Part shown: one piece after another, positions 7,999 through 17,281 of the stretch
How the letters are laid out: every line of letters begins with the position of its first letter
How positions within the stretch are numbered: the stretch's first letter is position 1
NCBI RefSeq assembly: GCF_003992065.1
Contig: NZ_RQUZ01000009.1
Location: 1-64,000, forward strand
DNA length: 64,000 nucleotides
Direction: 5' to 3'
Source: Veillonella seminalis
Lineage (GTDB): Bacteria; Bacillota; Negativicutes; Veillonellales; Veillonellaceae
Translations under genes and position numbers: made by a program
The notes under the pieces: generated by a model
What the model saw: the letters and a program-made list of their open reading frames with translations, nothing else
What the model was told of the DNA's origin: nothing
Databases searched by the model: none

Positions 7999-8880
7999 TT
8001 ATTTTATATAGGGTTTTATTGCTTCGTTAATAACAGCGATTTCTTCGTCCGACGGCTCACACATTGGTAAGTGGAACGGGCCGGCCGGTAAGCCTAACTG
8101 ACGAACGGCATATTTTACCGGAATCGGATTAGTTGTTACAAACATAGCTTTAAAGATTGGAAATAATTCTTTATTGATAGTTTTAGCTTTGACTACATCG
8201 CCGGCTTCATAAGCTTGAATCATGGCTTGCATTTCATTCCCCACTACGTGAGAAGTTACCGAAATTACGCCGCAACCGCCGACTGCCAACATAGGTAAAG
8301 TCAAGCCGTCATCACCGCTGTAAATCATGAAGTCTTCCGGCAATAAATGATAGATTTCGGCTGCCACATTAATATCGCCGCTTGCTTCTTTAACGGCTGC
8401 AATATTGGGGCATGCTTCACGCAATTTAGCTATAGTAGCCGGCGTAATTTTACCGCCGGTACGTCCCGGTACATTATATACAATCACCGGTAAGTCAGTC
8501 GCATTCGCCATGGCTTTGAAATGTTCGAATAAGCCGCGTTGGTTTGGTTTATTATAATACGGTACAACACCCATTACGGCATGAACACCGGTTTTAGAGG
8601 CAGCTTCCGTAAAAGATACAGATCTTTGGGTATTATTGGAACCTGTATTGGCTACGATAGAACCTAAATGGCCACACTCACGGGCAATTAATTCAAATAG
8701 CTTGAGCTTGTCCTCATTATCTATAGTAGGACTTTCACCGGTAGTACCACATACAATAAGACCGTCAGATCCATTGTTGAGTAAATGTTTAGCTAATGTG
8801 ACAGCTCCTTCAAAATCTATTGAACCATCCGCGTTAAACGGTGTAATCATAGCAGTTAATACGCGACCTAAGGTTTTCAT
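7999..8880 (-). CDS. dapA: 4-hydroxy-tetrahydrodipicolinate synthase
   Basis: It condenses pyruvate with aspartate semialdehyde, the first committed step to diaminopimelate and lysine. The 293-residue TIM barrel shows GTTGES at 45-50, PYYNKP around Tyr108/109, VYNVPGRTG with Tyr135, and the Schiff-base lysine Lys164 in AAVKEASGD. It is the last gene of the dapB-asd-dapA operon, 24 bp after asd, with AGGAGG before its ATG. Confidence 0.97.
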   Translation of the reverse strand: MKTLGRVLTAMITPFNADGSIDFEGAVTLAKHLLNNGSDGLIVCGTTGESPTIDNEDKLKLFELIARECGHLGSIVANTGSNNTQRSVSFTEAASKTGVHAVMGVVPYYNKPNQRGLFEHFKAMANATDLPVIVYNVPGRTGGKITPATIAKLREACPNIAAVKEASGDINVAAEIYHLLPEDFMIYSGDDGLTLPMLAVGGCGVISVTSHVVGNEMQAMIQAYEAGDVVKAKTINKELFPIFKAMFVTTNPIPVKYAVRQLGLPAGPFHLPMCEPSDEEIAVINEAIKPYIK

Positions 8881-8904
8881 AATAACCTCCTCTAAAACTA
8901 TTCT

Positions 8905-9936
8905 TTAAAATGATTGGTTGGTCACCAAATATTCGGCAATCTGCAATGCATTTAAGGCGGCTCCCTTGCGGATCTGATCGCCTGCAATCCAGAAATTCAT
9001 GCCTTTATCGTTATATAAATCTTTGCGAATACGGCCGATTTCACAATCATCCTTGCCGGATGTATAAAGTGGCATCGGATATGCTTGTTTCTGTGGGTTA
9101 TCGTTCACTACAAGGCCCGGGAATTTTTCGCAAGCAGCTTTAAAATCAGCAACGCTCACCGGAGATTCTGTTTCAACCAATACAGACTCGGAATGGGAAC
9201 GATATACCGGAATACGTACTGTAGTCGGAACGACTTGGATAGAATCATCATGCAAAATCTTTTGTGTTTCATTCACCATTTTCATTTCTTCTTTTGTGTA
9301 ATCATTATCCAAGAAGACATCGATTTGCGGAATAACATTGAACGCAATCGGATAATGCTTAGGTGCCGAGGCACTAGGTAAAATATTCGCTTCCATCGGT
9401 TTACCTTCAGTATGAGCTTTTACTTGATTGTCCAACTCATCAATGCCTTCCTTGCCGGCTCCCGATACAGCCTGGTAAGTGCTGACAACAATACGTTTAA
9501 TCGGCGATAAATCGTGAAGTGGTTTAAGTCCCAAGGCCATAATAATAGTGGAACAGTTCGGATTGGCAATGATACCTTTATGTTTATTGATGTCTTCAGG
9601 ATTTACTTCGGGTACTACGAGCGGCACTTCAGGATCCATACGGAAAGTGCTGGAGTTGTCGATAACAATAGCTCCTCGTTTAACTGCTTCCGGAGCCAAT
9701 GTTTTGGAAATGGAGCCACCTGCAAATAAAGCAATATCAATATTTTCAAAAGAATCTGCTGAGGCTTCTTCAACCACATAAGTTTTACCGCATACTGTTA
9801 ATTCCGTGCCGGCTGAACGAGCGGATGCCAATAATTTAAGATTTTCAAATGGAAATTGGCGTTCCTCGATTAATTTGATGAATTCCTGGCCTACTGCGCC
9901 GGTAGCGCCTAAAATAGCAACATTTGGTTTTCTCAT
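8905..9936 (-). CDS. asd: aspartate-semialdehyde dehydrogenase
   Basis: It reduces aspartyl phosphate to aspartate semialdehyde with NADPH, feeding both lysine/DAP and threonine/methionine. The ATG at 9936 follows GGGAGAG; an in-frame TTG at 9951 overlaps that site and is not used here. The 343 residues include the nucleotide loop GATGAVG (10-16), VIDNSSTFRMD, and catalytic Cys128 in ANPNCST. The gene is between dapB and dapA in the lysine-controlled operon; hom and thrB, which use its product for threonine, are at 33-35 kb. Confidence 0.97.
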   Translation of the reverse strand: MRKPNVAILGATGAVGQEFIKLIEERQFPFENLKLLASARSAGTELTVCGKTYVVEEASADSFENIDIALFAGGSISKTLAPEAVKRGAIVIDNSSTFRMDPEVPLVVPEVNPEDINKHKGIIANPNCSTIIMALGLKPLHDLSPIKRIVVSTYQAVSGAGKEGIDELDNQVKAHTEGKPMEANILPSASAPKHYPIAFNVIPQIDVFLDNDYTKEEMKMVNETQKILHDDSIQVVPTTVRIPVYRSHSESVLVETESPVSVADFKAACEKFPGLVVNDNPQKQAYPMPLYTSGKDDCEIGRIRKDLYNDKGMNFWIAGDQIRKGAALNALQIAEYLVTNQSF

Positions 9937-10022
9937 GTGTATCTCTCCCAATTTTATAATATTACCATAAAATAATTAAATTTAAAGCATTAATATGCTG
10001 AGATTCCATATAATATTTTAAA

Positions 10023-10820
10023 TTACAGATAATGTTCTAAGCCGTATGTAAGTCCCGGTTTATCAACAATTTTTTTGCAAGCCAACACAACACCCGGCAT
10101 AAAAGATAAACGACTTAACGAATCGTGGCGGATGGTCAGTGTTTCATCATAACCCCCAAATAAAACTTCCTGATGAGCCACATAACCCGGTAAGCGAACA
10201 CTGTGAATAGTTACATCATCTACCTTGGCACCGCGAGCACCCGGTAAACTTTCACGTGTTAAATCTTCAGCTCCTACGGCACCGGCAGCTTGTTTTGCTT
10301 CATTAATGAGTTTTGCTGTTAAAACAGCCGTACCGGATGGTGCATCATATTTATGGTTATGATGTAATTCGATGATTTCCACATTCGGAAAATACGGTGC
10401 CAAATTGGCCGCAGTCTTCATCATCATAACAGCTCCTAAGGAAAAGTTTGGTGCTACCAGGCAATTGGCATGGTTGGCTCTGCCTATAGTCGCTAATTCT
10501 TCACGTTGCTCAGCGATAAGGCCGGTTGTACCGATTACCATATGAACGCCGGCACCTAAGACTATTTTGGCGTTTTCAAAAATAATGGCCGGACTGGTAA
10601 AATCAACAATCACATCCGGTTTCTTATCAGCCAAGGCAGCTGTCAAAGTTTCGTATAAAGGCAAACCCAAAGCCTCAATACCGGCAGCTGTACCGGCATC
10701 TTCACCGGCCTGTTTAGGGTCGATACCGCCGACAAACTGTAATTCCGGATCATTATGAACAGCCTTTATGACTTCGCGACCCATTTTACCGGTCGCGCCA
10801 CATACCATCACTGTAATCAT
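10023..10820 (-). CDS. dapB: 4-hydroxy-tetrahydrodipicolinate reductase
   Basis: It reduces the DapA product towards diaminopimelate. The ATG at 10820 is seven bases from GGGAGG and gives 265 residues, the family's usual length; longer versions run into the leader. Motifs: CGATGKMG at 7-14 (NAD(P) loop), VDFTSP at 72-77, APNFSLGA, and the catalytic ELHHNHKYDAPSGTA near 151-165. It is the first gene of the operon and sits directly behind the lysine riboswitch terminator. Confidence 0.96.
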   Translation of the reverse strand: MITVMVCGATGKMGREVIKAVHNDPELQFVGGIDPKQAGEDAGTAAGIEALGLPLYETLTAALADKKPDVIVDFTSPAIIFENAKIVLGAGVHMVIGTTGLIAEQREELATIGRANHANCLVAPNFSLGAVMMMKTAANLAPYFPNVEIIELHHNHKYDAPSGTAVLTAKLINEAKQAAGAVGAEDLTRESLPGARGAKVDDVTIHSVRLPGYVAHQEVLFGGYDETLTIRHDSLSRLSFMPGVVLACKKIVDKPGLTYGLEHYL

Positions 10821-10833
10821 GTTCATTCCTCCC

Positions 10834-10868
10834 AAAAAAAAGACCAGCGGATAGCTGCCACTGATCTT
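10834..10868 (-). terminator. dapB: riboswitch-controlled terminator before dapB
   Basis: On the minus strand AAGATCAGTGG pairs (with G-U) to CCGCTGGTCTT and is followed by eight U. The dapB ribosome-binding site comes just after it, so this is the expression platform of the lysine riboswitch. Confidence 0.8.
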
Positions 10869-10934
10869 GGTATGGTTACCTGAACGACTAAGTGGTTTAT
10901 CATAAGTATATGACAAAACTACGATAGTCAGAAC

Positions 10935-11098
10935 AATGAGCTAGCACTCCATCAAATGATGACAGTCATACACCTATTCGATGCACAACCAGCTGTGTTT
11001 GTCGGCACAAACAAGCTTCGGCGATTCTCCCTTTCTTCATATCTCACAGCCCTGCCCGGCTCCTTATAAATACTCTTAATCATCGCGCCTCTATCTCC
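10935..11098 (-). ncRNA. lysine riboswitch (L box)
   Basis: The leader reads on the minus strand AGAGGCGCGATGATTAAGAG, then GAAAGGGAGAATCGCCGAAG, and closes with GATGGAGTGCTAGCTC. These are the conserved blocks of the L-box aptamer (AGAGGUGCG, AAAGGG...GCCGAAG, GGAGUGCUA), and GAGATAG/CTAGCTC can form P1. A terminator lies downstream, followed by dapB. Lysine binding would lower transcription of dapB-asd-dapA. Confidence 0.9.
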
Positions 11099-11133
11099 GC
11101 ATATTTAATTTAAAATTCAAAGTGATTACCAAT

Positions 11134-11162
11134 AGTATACATTTATTTTGTAATGCCGTCAA
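11134..11162 (-). promoter_or_regulatory. promoter of the dapB-asd-dapA leader
   Basis: TTGACG (11162-11157), 17 bases, TATACT (11139-11134) on the minus strand, about 35 bp upstream of the aptamer. Confidence 0.8.
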
Positions 11163-11226
11163 ATCGTATTCTGTATACATAGACATAATAATAAATGGCA
11201 TAATCTGCTATTGGCAATTAAAGGTT

Positions 11227-12900
11227 TTAATGGTTCTTTTTAAAATGCTCAATCATTTCTTTAGCTGTAGCTAAAGCTGTGTGCGAGAAGTTCTGTCCGG
11301 ACATCATACGGGCAATCTGCTCCACATGTTCCTCTTCTGTGAGCTCGGTCAAGCTCGATACCGTGCGCCCGTCCACTTCTTGCTTCGATAGATGATAATG
11401 ATGCTTGGCAATACTTGCCGTTTGCGGCAAATGAGTGATGCAGAAAACTTGGGTACTGTTGCTGAGTTGCTGAATTTTGGCGGCTACCTGCAGGGCAATA
11501 TCCCCACTGATACCTACGTCTATTTCATCGAACACAAGTGTTTTAAATGTTTTGGTATTGAAAACTGTCTTAAAAGCTAAGGCAATACGGGAAATTTCAC
11601 CACCGGATGCTACTTTATGCAACGGTAACAAACCCTCCCCTGCATTGGCATTAAATAAGAGTTCAATGCGTTTGGCGCCCAGCGGCAGTAATTCGTCACT
11701 CTTTTCGATGACGAATTGTAATTTTGCTTTACTCATACCTAAATCTTTTAATTGTTGTTGCAATTGATCAGCGATGATGGCACTGTTTTTCTCACGAATG
11801 GCATCAAGTGCAGCCAATTTAGCTATCGCATCTGCTTCGGCCAATTGCACGGCTTTTTCCAAATCTTCTTTGGCATAGCTTTGTGCTTCCAATTCTTCCA
11901 AACGAGCTTGTGCTTTATTTTCAAATTCCAGAACAGCTTCAATCGTTTCGCCGTATTTACGTTTTAAACCGTAAATCAATGAATCACGTTCCTGGCAATA
12001 GGCGTAACGTTCTTCGTCATAGGAAATGGAGTCACGATAACGATCAAGACCTTGAGCGGCTTCTTCCAATTGAAAATAAGCGGAATTGACTAATTCAGAC
12101 AGCTCTTTAAGTTCTCCGTCATAACGAACTAAATCCTGTACTTCAGACTTAATACTGTTCACGGCTTCCAAAATGGCATGACGGTCGCTATAAAAGGCGT
12201 TATAACAAGCGCCCAAGACTTTGTCTAAGTGTTCAAAGCTGTCTAACCGTTTGAGTTCGGCTGTAATTGCTTCATCCTCACCGGGTTTTAATTGGGCCTC
12301 TTCGATTTCGTCAATCTGAAAACGGAGCATATCCAGTTCTCGGGCTCGTTCGGCCGCCATTGCTTCCAGTCCGTCCAATTGAGCTTTAGCCGTTTTATAA
12401 GTCTTATAGGCTGCTACGTAAGCTTCAAAAGCATTTAGGCCTGCTTTTGTGAATTCATCCAAATATTTATGATGAATATCCTGATTTAATAAGAGTTGAT
12501 TGCTGTATTGCCCGTGAATGTCCGCCAAATAAAGACCGATTTCTCGCAATGCTTTAAGCGGTATGGCCTGATCATTGGCAAGGATAGTTGACTTTCCTTG
12601 GCGGTTAAACGAACGCGATAAAATCAATTGATTATCTTCGACCAGAATATTTTTAGCTGTTAACAGATTTAATAGTTCGGTATCATCGGTTACATCAAAC
12701 ACGCCTTCAATGACGAAAGCGTCTTTGCCGTGACGAATAAAATCACTGCTCGCCCGCTCACCCAGCAGAATACTGAAGGCATCCATTAAAATGGATTTAC
12801 CGGCACCGGTTTCACCGGTAAAGATGGTAATACCATCTGAAAAGTGTAAATTCATCTGTTCAATTAAGGCGAAATTACGAATTCCCATTTGTGTAAGCAT
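11227..12900 (-). CDS. recN: DNA repair protein RecN
   Basis: An SMC-like ATPase acting early in double-strand-break repair. The 557 residues have Walker A GETGAGKS at 29-36, a long central coiled coil broken by a short hinge, and the C-terminal ATPase lobe with KVASGGEISRIALAFK (signature), LVFDEIDVGISG (Walker B) and CITHLPQTAS. It is the last gene of the nusB-to-recN block, separated from argR by about 140 bp, so it may have its own promoter. Its presence beside argR/nadK/tlyA is the common Firmicutes order. Confidence 0.96.
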   Translation of the reverse strand: MLTQMGIRNFALIEQMNLHFSDGITIFTGETGAGKSILMDAFSILLGERASSDFIRHGKDAFVIEGVFDVTDDTELLNLLTAKNILVEDNQLILSRSFNRQGKSTILANDQAIPLKALREIGLYLADIHGQYSNQLLLNQDIHHKYLDEFTKAGLNAFEAYVAAYKTYKTAKAQLDGLEAMAAERARELDMLRFQIDEIEEAQLKPGEDEAITAELKRLDSFEHLDKVLGACYNAFYSDRHAILEAVNSIKSEVQDLVRYDGELKELSELVNSAYFQLEEAAQGLDRYRDSISYDEERYAYCQERDSLIYGLKRKYGETIEAVLEFENKAQARLEELEAQSYAKEDLEKAVQLAEADAIAKLAALDAIREKNSAIIADQLQQQLKDLGMSKAKLQFVIEKSDELLPLGAKRIELLFNANAGEGLLPLHKVASGGEISRIALAFKTVFNTKTFKTLVFDEIDVGISGDIALQVAAKIQQLSNSTQVFCITHLPQTASIAKHHYHLSKQEVDGRTVSSLTELTEEEHVEQIARMMSGQNFSHTALATAKEMIEHFKKNH

Positions 12901-13039
12901 AGATCACAAGTCCTTAATCCCTTACAGGTAATATCACATAAAAAAACTAAATTTGCATTAAAAGATGTAAAAGTAAAAGAAACGGATAATAAGCACTAAG
13001 CCTATACGTTATACACGCATAGGCTTAAGTACAGTATTA

Positions 13040-13495
13040 TTAGTCTTTCATAAGATCGGAAATACGTTTTAAAATCGGCTGTACATCTTCAACGGAGTGA
13101 GCGATTAACAAAATGGTATCATCACCGGCTAATGTGCCGATTAATTCAGCCCATTTGGCATGGTCGATAGCGAATGCCACTGATTGTGCGGAGCCCGGCA
13201 ACGTATGTAACACAATTTGATTCATGGTGAAATCAACGCGTGTAATAGATTCTTGGAACAGGCGACTGATGCGATTCCCGATAAGCAGTACATTCTCTTC
13301 CGGAGATAAAGCGTAACGATAGTGGCCGTCACCGGTAGGAATTTTAATCAGCATTAATTCTTTAATGTCACGCGATACGGTAGCTTGAGTAACTTCAATA
13401 CCTTCCGCTGCCAAAGCGGCTGCCAATTCCTCTTGAGTTTCAATGGAACGCGATTGTACAATTTCTTTAATTTTATTATATCTGTAACGTTTCAT
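13040..13495 (-). CDS. argR: arginine repressor ArgR/AhrC
   Basis: A hexameric arginine-dependent transcription factor. The 151 residues contain the winged-HTH domain (SIETQEELAAALAAEGIEVT, then QATVSRDIKEL) and the C-terminal oligomerisation/arginine-binding domain (LAGDDTILLIAHS with the DD arginine ligands). It is three bases downstream of mnmM, in the same transcription unit. Arginine genes are not in this window, so its targets lie elsewhere. Confidence 0.95.
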   Translation of the reverse strand: MKRYRYNKIKEIVQSRSIETQEELAAALAAEGIEVTQATVSRDIKELMLIKIPTGDGHYRYALSPEENVLLIGNRISRLFQESITRVDFTMNQIVLHTLPGSAQSVAFAIDHAKWAELIGTLAGDDTILLIAHSVEDVQPILKRISDLMKD

Positions 13496-13498
13496 AAG

Positions 13499-14095
13499 TC
13501 ACCGTCCTTTAATAATATATAAAATGGGAGGTTTGTTGGCTTGGTTAATTAATTCCCAAGTAGCCGAATCGTACTGTTTTTGCGGTAAGCTTGTTAAAAA
13601 CTCACGTACTGCCCTATTTTCCTGCTCACCTTCCGGTGTGCCCGGATATGTTACGACAGTAATCAGCCCTTTTGGATTTAATAAACCTAATCCCCCTTTG
13701 ATAGCTTGTATTGTTGAACCGGCTTGCGTCATCATCGAATGATCGCTCCCCGGTAAATAGCCTAAGTTAAAAATCAGTAAGTCGATGGATTCTATAACAG
13801 ATGAATCATCCGAGTCTTTAGCTGTATTGGCTAAGATATCTTCGTGCTTACCTTGAACCAAACAGTATTCGATATCGGTTCGTTTGCACTCCGTTTGCAA
13901 TCGTTTAGTTGATGCCTCAATAGCCTCCGGCTGTTTGTCCAGCCCCCAAATTGTGGCACCGGGCCTGCAATGATTGGCCAGATACAGTAAATCATGACCA
14001 TTGCCTGCCGTGGCATCGATAATTGTTTTGGCGCTTTTAAGTTGCTCGTCCCAAAAGATATGTTGGAACTGTACAACATGATTATAATTAATCAT
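13499..14095 (-). CDS. mnmM: tRNA 5-aminomethyl-2-thiouridine methyltransferase (MnmM/YtqB-like)
   Basis: A small class I SAM-dependent methyltransferase of 198 residues. Motif I is ATAGNGHDLLYLA near residue 28, followed by WGLDKQPEAI (acidic loop), then LIFNLGYLPGSDHSMMTQ and VVTYPGTPEGEQE, which are hallmarks of the YtqB family, now known to methylate nm5s2U at the tRNA wobble position. Family members lie near tlyA/argR in several Firmicutes. It overlaps nadK by four bases. The tRNA role is established for the family and inferred here. Confidence 0.8.
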   Translation of the reverse strand: MINYNHVVQFQHIFWDEQLKSAKTIIDATAGNGHDLLYLANHCRPGATIWGLDKQPEAIEASTKRLQTECKRTDIEYCLVQGKHEDILANTAKDSDDSSVIESIDLLIFNLGYLPGSDHSMMTQAGSTIQAIKGGLGLLNPKGLITVVTYPGTPEGEQENRAVREFLTSLPQKQYDSATWELINQANKPPILYIIKGR

Positions 14096-14973
14096 AAAAG
14101 TTCATCTCTTCGTGCCGATAATTTACGGAATAAGGTAGCAAAAAATTTCACGTCATAGAACCTGACATAGCGACTATAAAGAGCACTGGCCTCAATGTGA
14201 AGGCTGTCTTCATTACTGAATTGATAGTCGAACGTACCGTCAATACAAATATGAAGTTTCTCCTGGCGTTGCGGCATGGTTAAATCGATACGGGCACTTT
14301 CTTTCAGCACTAAAGATACGCTTTGCAACAAATGCGGTGCCACCGGTGTGACGATGATGGAATGATTGTCCGGTGCCATAATAGGGCCGCCGGCTGACAA
14401 GTTATAGCCCGTAGAACCGGTAGAACATGCTACAATCAAACCGTCGGCCGGATACATCTGCGTATAACCTTCATTAATAGATAAGTTAATACGCGCCATA
14501 CGTCCCGGTTTTTCATGCGTAATGACTACTTCATTAATGACCGGCGTCAATTTTTTTACACCATGAGGTGTGCGAATTTCAGCGGCCAAATGGATACGAT
14601 TTTCCACACGATACTCACCATTGGCAATCTTCTTGATGCGGTCTTCCATATCGACTAATTCGATTTGATTTAAAAACCCCAATTCGCCTAAATTGATACC
14701 GCAAATCGGTACATCGTATTCATAAATTTGGCGAGCCAAATGAATCAAAGTACCGTCACCGCCAAAACTGAACGCCATATCAAGATGCTTAAAAATTTCA
14801 GGTCGCGGCAATACTTGTTTAGTCGGCACGCCTAATAGTTCGGGTAAATTGAATTCCTCCAAATCCGAAGGCAGCCAAACCTCCATGCCGTTTTTTTCGC
14901 AAAGGCTTTTTGCCTCTTGCAAAATAGGAATAATATTCTCTTTCCCCATATTCGGAATAAATCCTACTCGCAT
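14092..14973 (-). CDS. nadK: NAD kinase
   Basis: It phosphorylates NAD to NADP, the only route to NADP. The 293-residue protein has the GGDGT motif at 71-75 (FSFGGDGTLIHLA), the NE/D region VINEVVITHEKPGRMARINL, and ACSTGSTGYNLSAGGPI in the C-terminal beta-sandwich. It ends four bases inside mnmM and starts 9 bp after tlyA, so these three are co-translated. Confidence 0.96.
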   Translation of the reverse strand: MRVGFIPNMGKENIIPILQEAKSLCEKNGMEVWLPSDLEEFNLPELLGVPTKQVLPRPEIFKHLDMAFSFGGDGTLIHLARQIYEYDVPICGINLGELGFLNQIELVDMEDRIKKIANGEYRVENRIHLAAEIRTPHGVKKLTPVINEVVITHEKPGRMARINLSINEGYTQMYPADGLIVACSTGSTGYNLSAGGPIMAPDNHSIIVTPVAPHLLQSVSLVLKESARIDLTMPQRQEKLHICIDGTFDYQFSNEDSLHIEASALYSRYVRFYDVKFFATLFRKLSARRDELL

Positions 14974-14981
14974 ACGATCAC

Positions 14982-15785
14982 CTACAGTTCATGCGCGGCG
15001 GCTACTACTGATTCCACTAATTCAGGTGTAATCGCTAAAGCACCGTCCGTCGTCTTCTTAAAATATCCCAGAAATTCTATATTACCTTCAGTCCCCTTAA
15101 TCGGTGAATAGGTTACACCGTGAAGATGTAAGCCTACATCTTCGGCTACATGTAAAATACGTGTCAATACTTCGGCATGAGTGGCCGGGTCGCGCACAAT
15201 GCCGCCCTTGCCTACTTTCTCACGGCCTGCTTCAAATTGCGGCTTAATAAGAGCCACTAAAGAACCTGTATCTTTGAGTAGTGTAACGGCTACCGGCAAT
15301 ACCTTGTCCAGCGAAATAAACGCTACGTCAATGGAAATGAAATCAACGAGTTCACCCAACTGTTCCGCTGTAACGGTTCTGATGTTCTGTTTTTCCATGT
15401 TGATTACGCGTTTATCTTGACGCAGTGACCAAGCCAATTGATTATAGCCTACATCAATGGCAAATACCTTGGCGGCTCCGTTTTGAAGAGCACAATCGGT
15501 AAAACCGCCGGTAGAGGCACCGATATCAACCATAACCGCATCAGTTAAATCGATGGGATATAGTTGTAAGGCCTTTTCCAATTTTAAACCGCCACGACTC
15601 ACATAAGGCAAAGTGTTTCCTTTGACGCTAAGGTCAGCATCAATCGGTACTTTGGTACCGGCCTTATCCACACATACGGTGCCCATAAAAATTTGGCCGG
15701 CCATGATGGCTGTTTTGGCTTTTTCACGGCTTTCAAAGAGACCGCGATTAACCAATAAGACGTCTAACCGTTCTTTCGTACTCAT
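14982..15785 (-). CDS. tlyA: TlyA-family rRNA 2'-O-methyltransferase
   Basis: A SAM-dependent enzyme that in characterised members methylates cytidines of 16S and 23S rRNA. The 267 residues start with an S4 RNA-binding domain (RLDVLLVNRGLFESREKAKT), followed by an FtsJ/RrmJ-like fold with VMVDIGASTGGFTDCALQNG (motif I), DVGYNQLAW and ALIKPQFEAG. The position between ispA and nadK is the usual one in Firmicutes. It is also called a haemolysin in old annotations, which I do not support. Confidence 0.92.
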   Translation of the reverse strand: MSTKERLDVLLVNRGLFESREKAKTAIMAGQIFMGTVCVDKAGTKVPIDADLSVKGNTLPYVSRGGLKLEKALQLYPIDLTDAVMVDIGASTGGFTDCALQNGAAKVFAIDVGYNQLAWSLRQDKRVINMEKQNIRTVTAEQLGELVDFISIDVAFISLDKVLPVAVTLLKDTGSLVALIKPQFEAGREKVGKGGIVRDPATHAEVLTRILHVAEDVGLHLHGVTYSPIKGTEGNIEFLGYFKKTTDGALAITPELVESVVAAAHEL

Positions 15786-15797
15786 AAAGCTCCTTAG

Positions 15798-16265
15798 TTA
15801 TAAAAAGTTATAGTAAATAATGGAAGCCACGGCATAGCCTAAAAAAGCACCGCCGAATACTTCAAACGGCGTATGGCCCAAGAGCTCTTTGAGCACGTGA
15901 CCGTCATCCAGATAGACCGGAATATTACGCTTCTTGAAATGTTCCATTAATTGATTTAAAATTTGTGCTTGCCGTCCCGCTTCCCGTCGAACGCCGGATG
16001 CGTCGTACATAACAATAAGTGAAAAAGTTATGCAAATTACCGATAAATCGGAGGTAACACCGTATATATACGCTGTTGCCGTAGAAAGTGCTACTACGAG
16101 GGAAGAATGAGAGCTGGGAAAGCCACCGGAACCGATGAGCCGTTCCCATTGAAACCGTCTATATTGCAGTAACACAATGACAAATTTTAAAGCTTGTGCC
16201 GAAAACCACCCCAAGAAGGCACTCAGCGCAATATAATTATTGAATAATTCATTAAGAAATTGCAT
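15798..16265 (-). CDS. divergent PAP2 family membrane protein (YuiD-like)
   Basis: 155 residues from the ATG at 16265 (MQFLNELFNN); the ATG 21 bases upstream would overlap ispA more. There are three to four membrane segments, and the phosphatase-like motifs GSGGFPSSHSSLVVALSTA and DASGVRREAGRQAQILN are the signature of the DUF212/divergent PAP2 family. Known relatives are implicated in lipid phosphate metabolism but the substrate is not settled. Here it stands between ispA and tlyA, where many Firmicutes have dxs, so a link to isoprenoid pyrophosphate turnover is conceivable but only an inference. Confidence 0.85.
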   Translation of the reverse strand: MQFLNELFNNYIALSAFLGWFSAQALKFVIVLLQYRRFQWERLIGSGGFPSSHSSLVVALSTATAYIYGVTSDLSVICITFSLIVMYDASGVRREAGRQAQILNQLMEHFKKRNIPVYLDDGHVLKELLGHTPFEVFGGAFLGYAVASIIYYNFL

Positions 16266-16266
16266 A

Positions 16267-17145
16267 TCAATTCGTCCTATGTACAAGGTAGTCTACTAAT
16301 GCTTCTAAAATAGCGGTATTATTTGATACCGTAGCCAATGCTGCTTTAGCGGCGGCTGCTGTTTCATCTGCTTTAGCGCGAGCACCGGCTTCACCTAATT
16401 CGGAAACATAGGTTGATTTATCTTGCTTTTCATCACTGCCGGGCATTTTGCCTAAATCCTCAATGGTGCCGGTTACATCGAGAATATCATCGGTAATTTG
16501 GAAGAGTAAGCCCAACTGATCGCCATAACTCATATAAGCTTTTTGTACTTCGGCTGCAGCATTACTCAAAATAAGACCAATTTCGATAGCAGCCAAGAAT
16601 AAAGCACCTGTTTTACCACGATGGAGTACTTGCAGTTCCGAGAGCGGAATATGTCGTCCTTCCGATAATAAATCGAAAGCTTGGCCACCCACCATGCCTT
16701 CCGGGCCGGCCGCTTTGGCCAAAGCCAAGACGCATTTAAGATGTTGCTGCGGTGTAGCCGCTTTATTTTGACAGATTAATTGAAAGGCATATGTTAATAG
16801 ACCGTCACCTGCCAATACGGCGAGTCCGTCACCATATACTTTATGATTCGTCAAATTGCCGCGTCGATAGTCATCGTTATCCATGGCCGGCAAATCGTCA
16901 TGAATCAAGGAATAGGTATGAATTAATTCAATGGCACATACAATTTCCTTGTAAGGCTCCGGTGAAACACCGAGCGACTCCATGACAGCTTTTGTTAAGA
17001 TCGGTCGGATTCGCTTGCCTCCCATGAGTAAACTGTAGCGCATAGATTCATAAAGTTTCTCATATTCTGTATTTGGCGAAGTTAACACTTCTTTCAAGAA
17101 ATCTTCGGTCCATGTTTTACTCGCCTTTAAATACTCTTTTAACAT
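16267..17145 (-). CDS. ispA: polyprenyl (farnesyl/geranyl) diphosphate synthase
   Basis: It builds short-chain prenyl diphosphates from IPP. The 292 residues have the chain-elongation motifs GGKRIRPIL at 42-50, first Asp-rich HDDLPAMDNDD at 82-92, GKTGALF, and second Asp-rich FQITDDILDV. The residues before the first motif (THTYSLIHDD-like, here IHTYSLIHDD) fit short-chain IspA. It follows xseB at some 130 bp and ends two bases from the next start. Confidence 0.94.
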   Translation of the reverse strand: MLKEYLKASKTWTEDFLKEVLTSPNTEYEKLYESMRYSLLMGGKRIRPILTKAVMESLGVSPEPYKEIVCAIELIHTYSLIHDDLPAMDNDDYRRGNLTNHKVYGDGLAVLAGDGLLTYAFQLICQNKAATPQQHLKCVLALAKAAGPEGMVGGQAFDLLSEGRHIPLSELQVLHRGKTGALFLAAIEIGLILSNAAAEVQKAYMSYGDQLGLLFQITDDILDVTGTIEDLGKMPGSDEKQDKSTYVSELGEAGARAKADETAAAAKAALATVSNNTAILEALVDYLVHRTN

Positions 17146-17281
17146 ATATCCTCCTGCCTCTGATTGGCCTGTTAAGTCAGCTTGACTGACTTGTTTGAAT
17201 ATAGTTATTATACATCATTTTATAGAATTTATACATAGATTATTGTGTAATTACACGGATAATTTGTATATTTCAGAAAAT

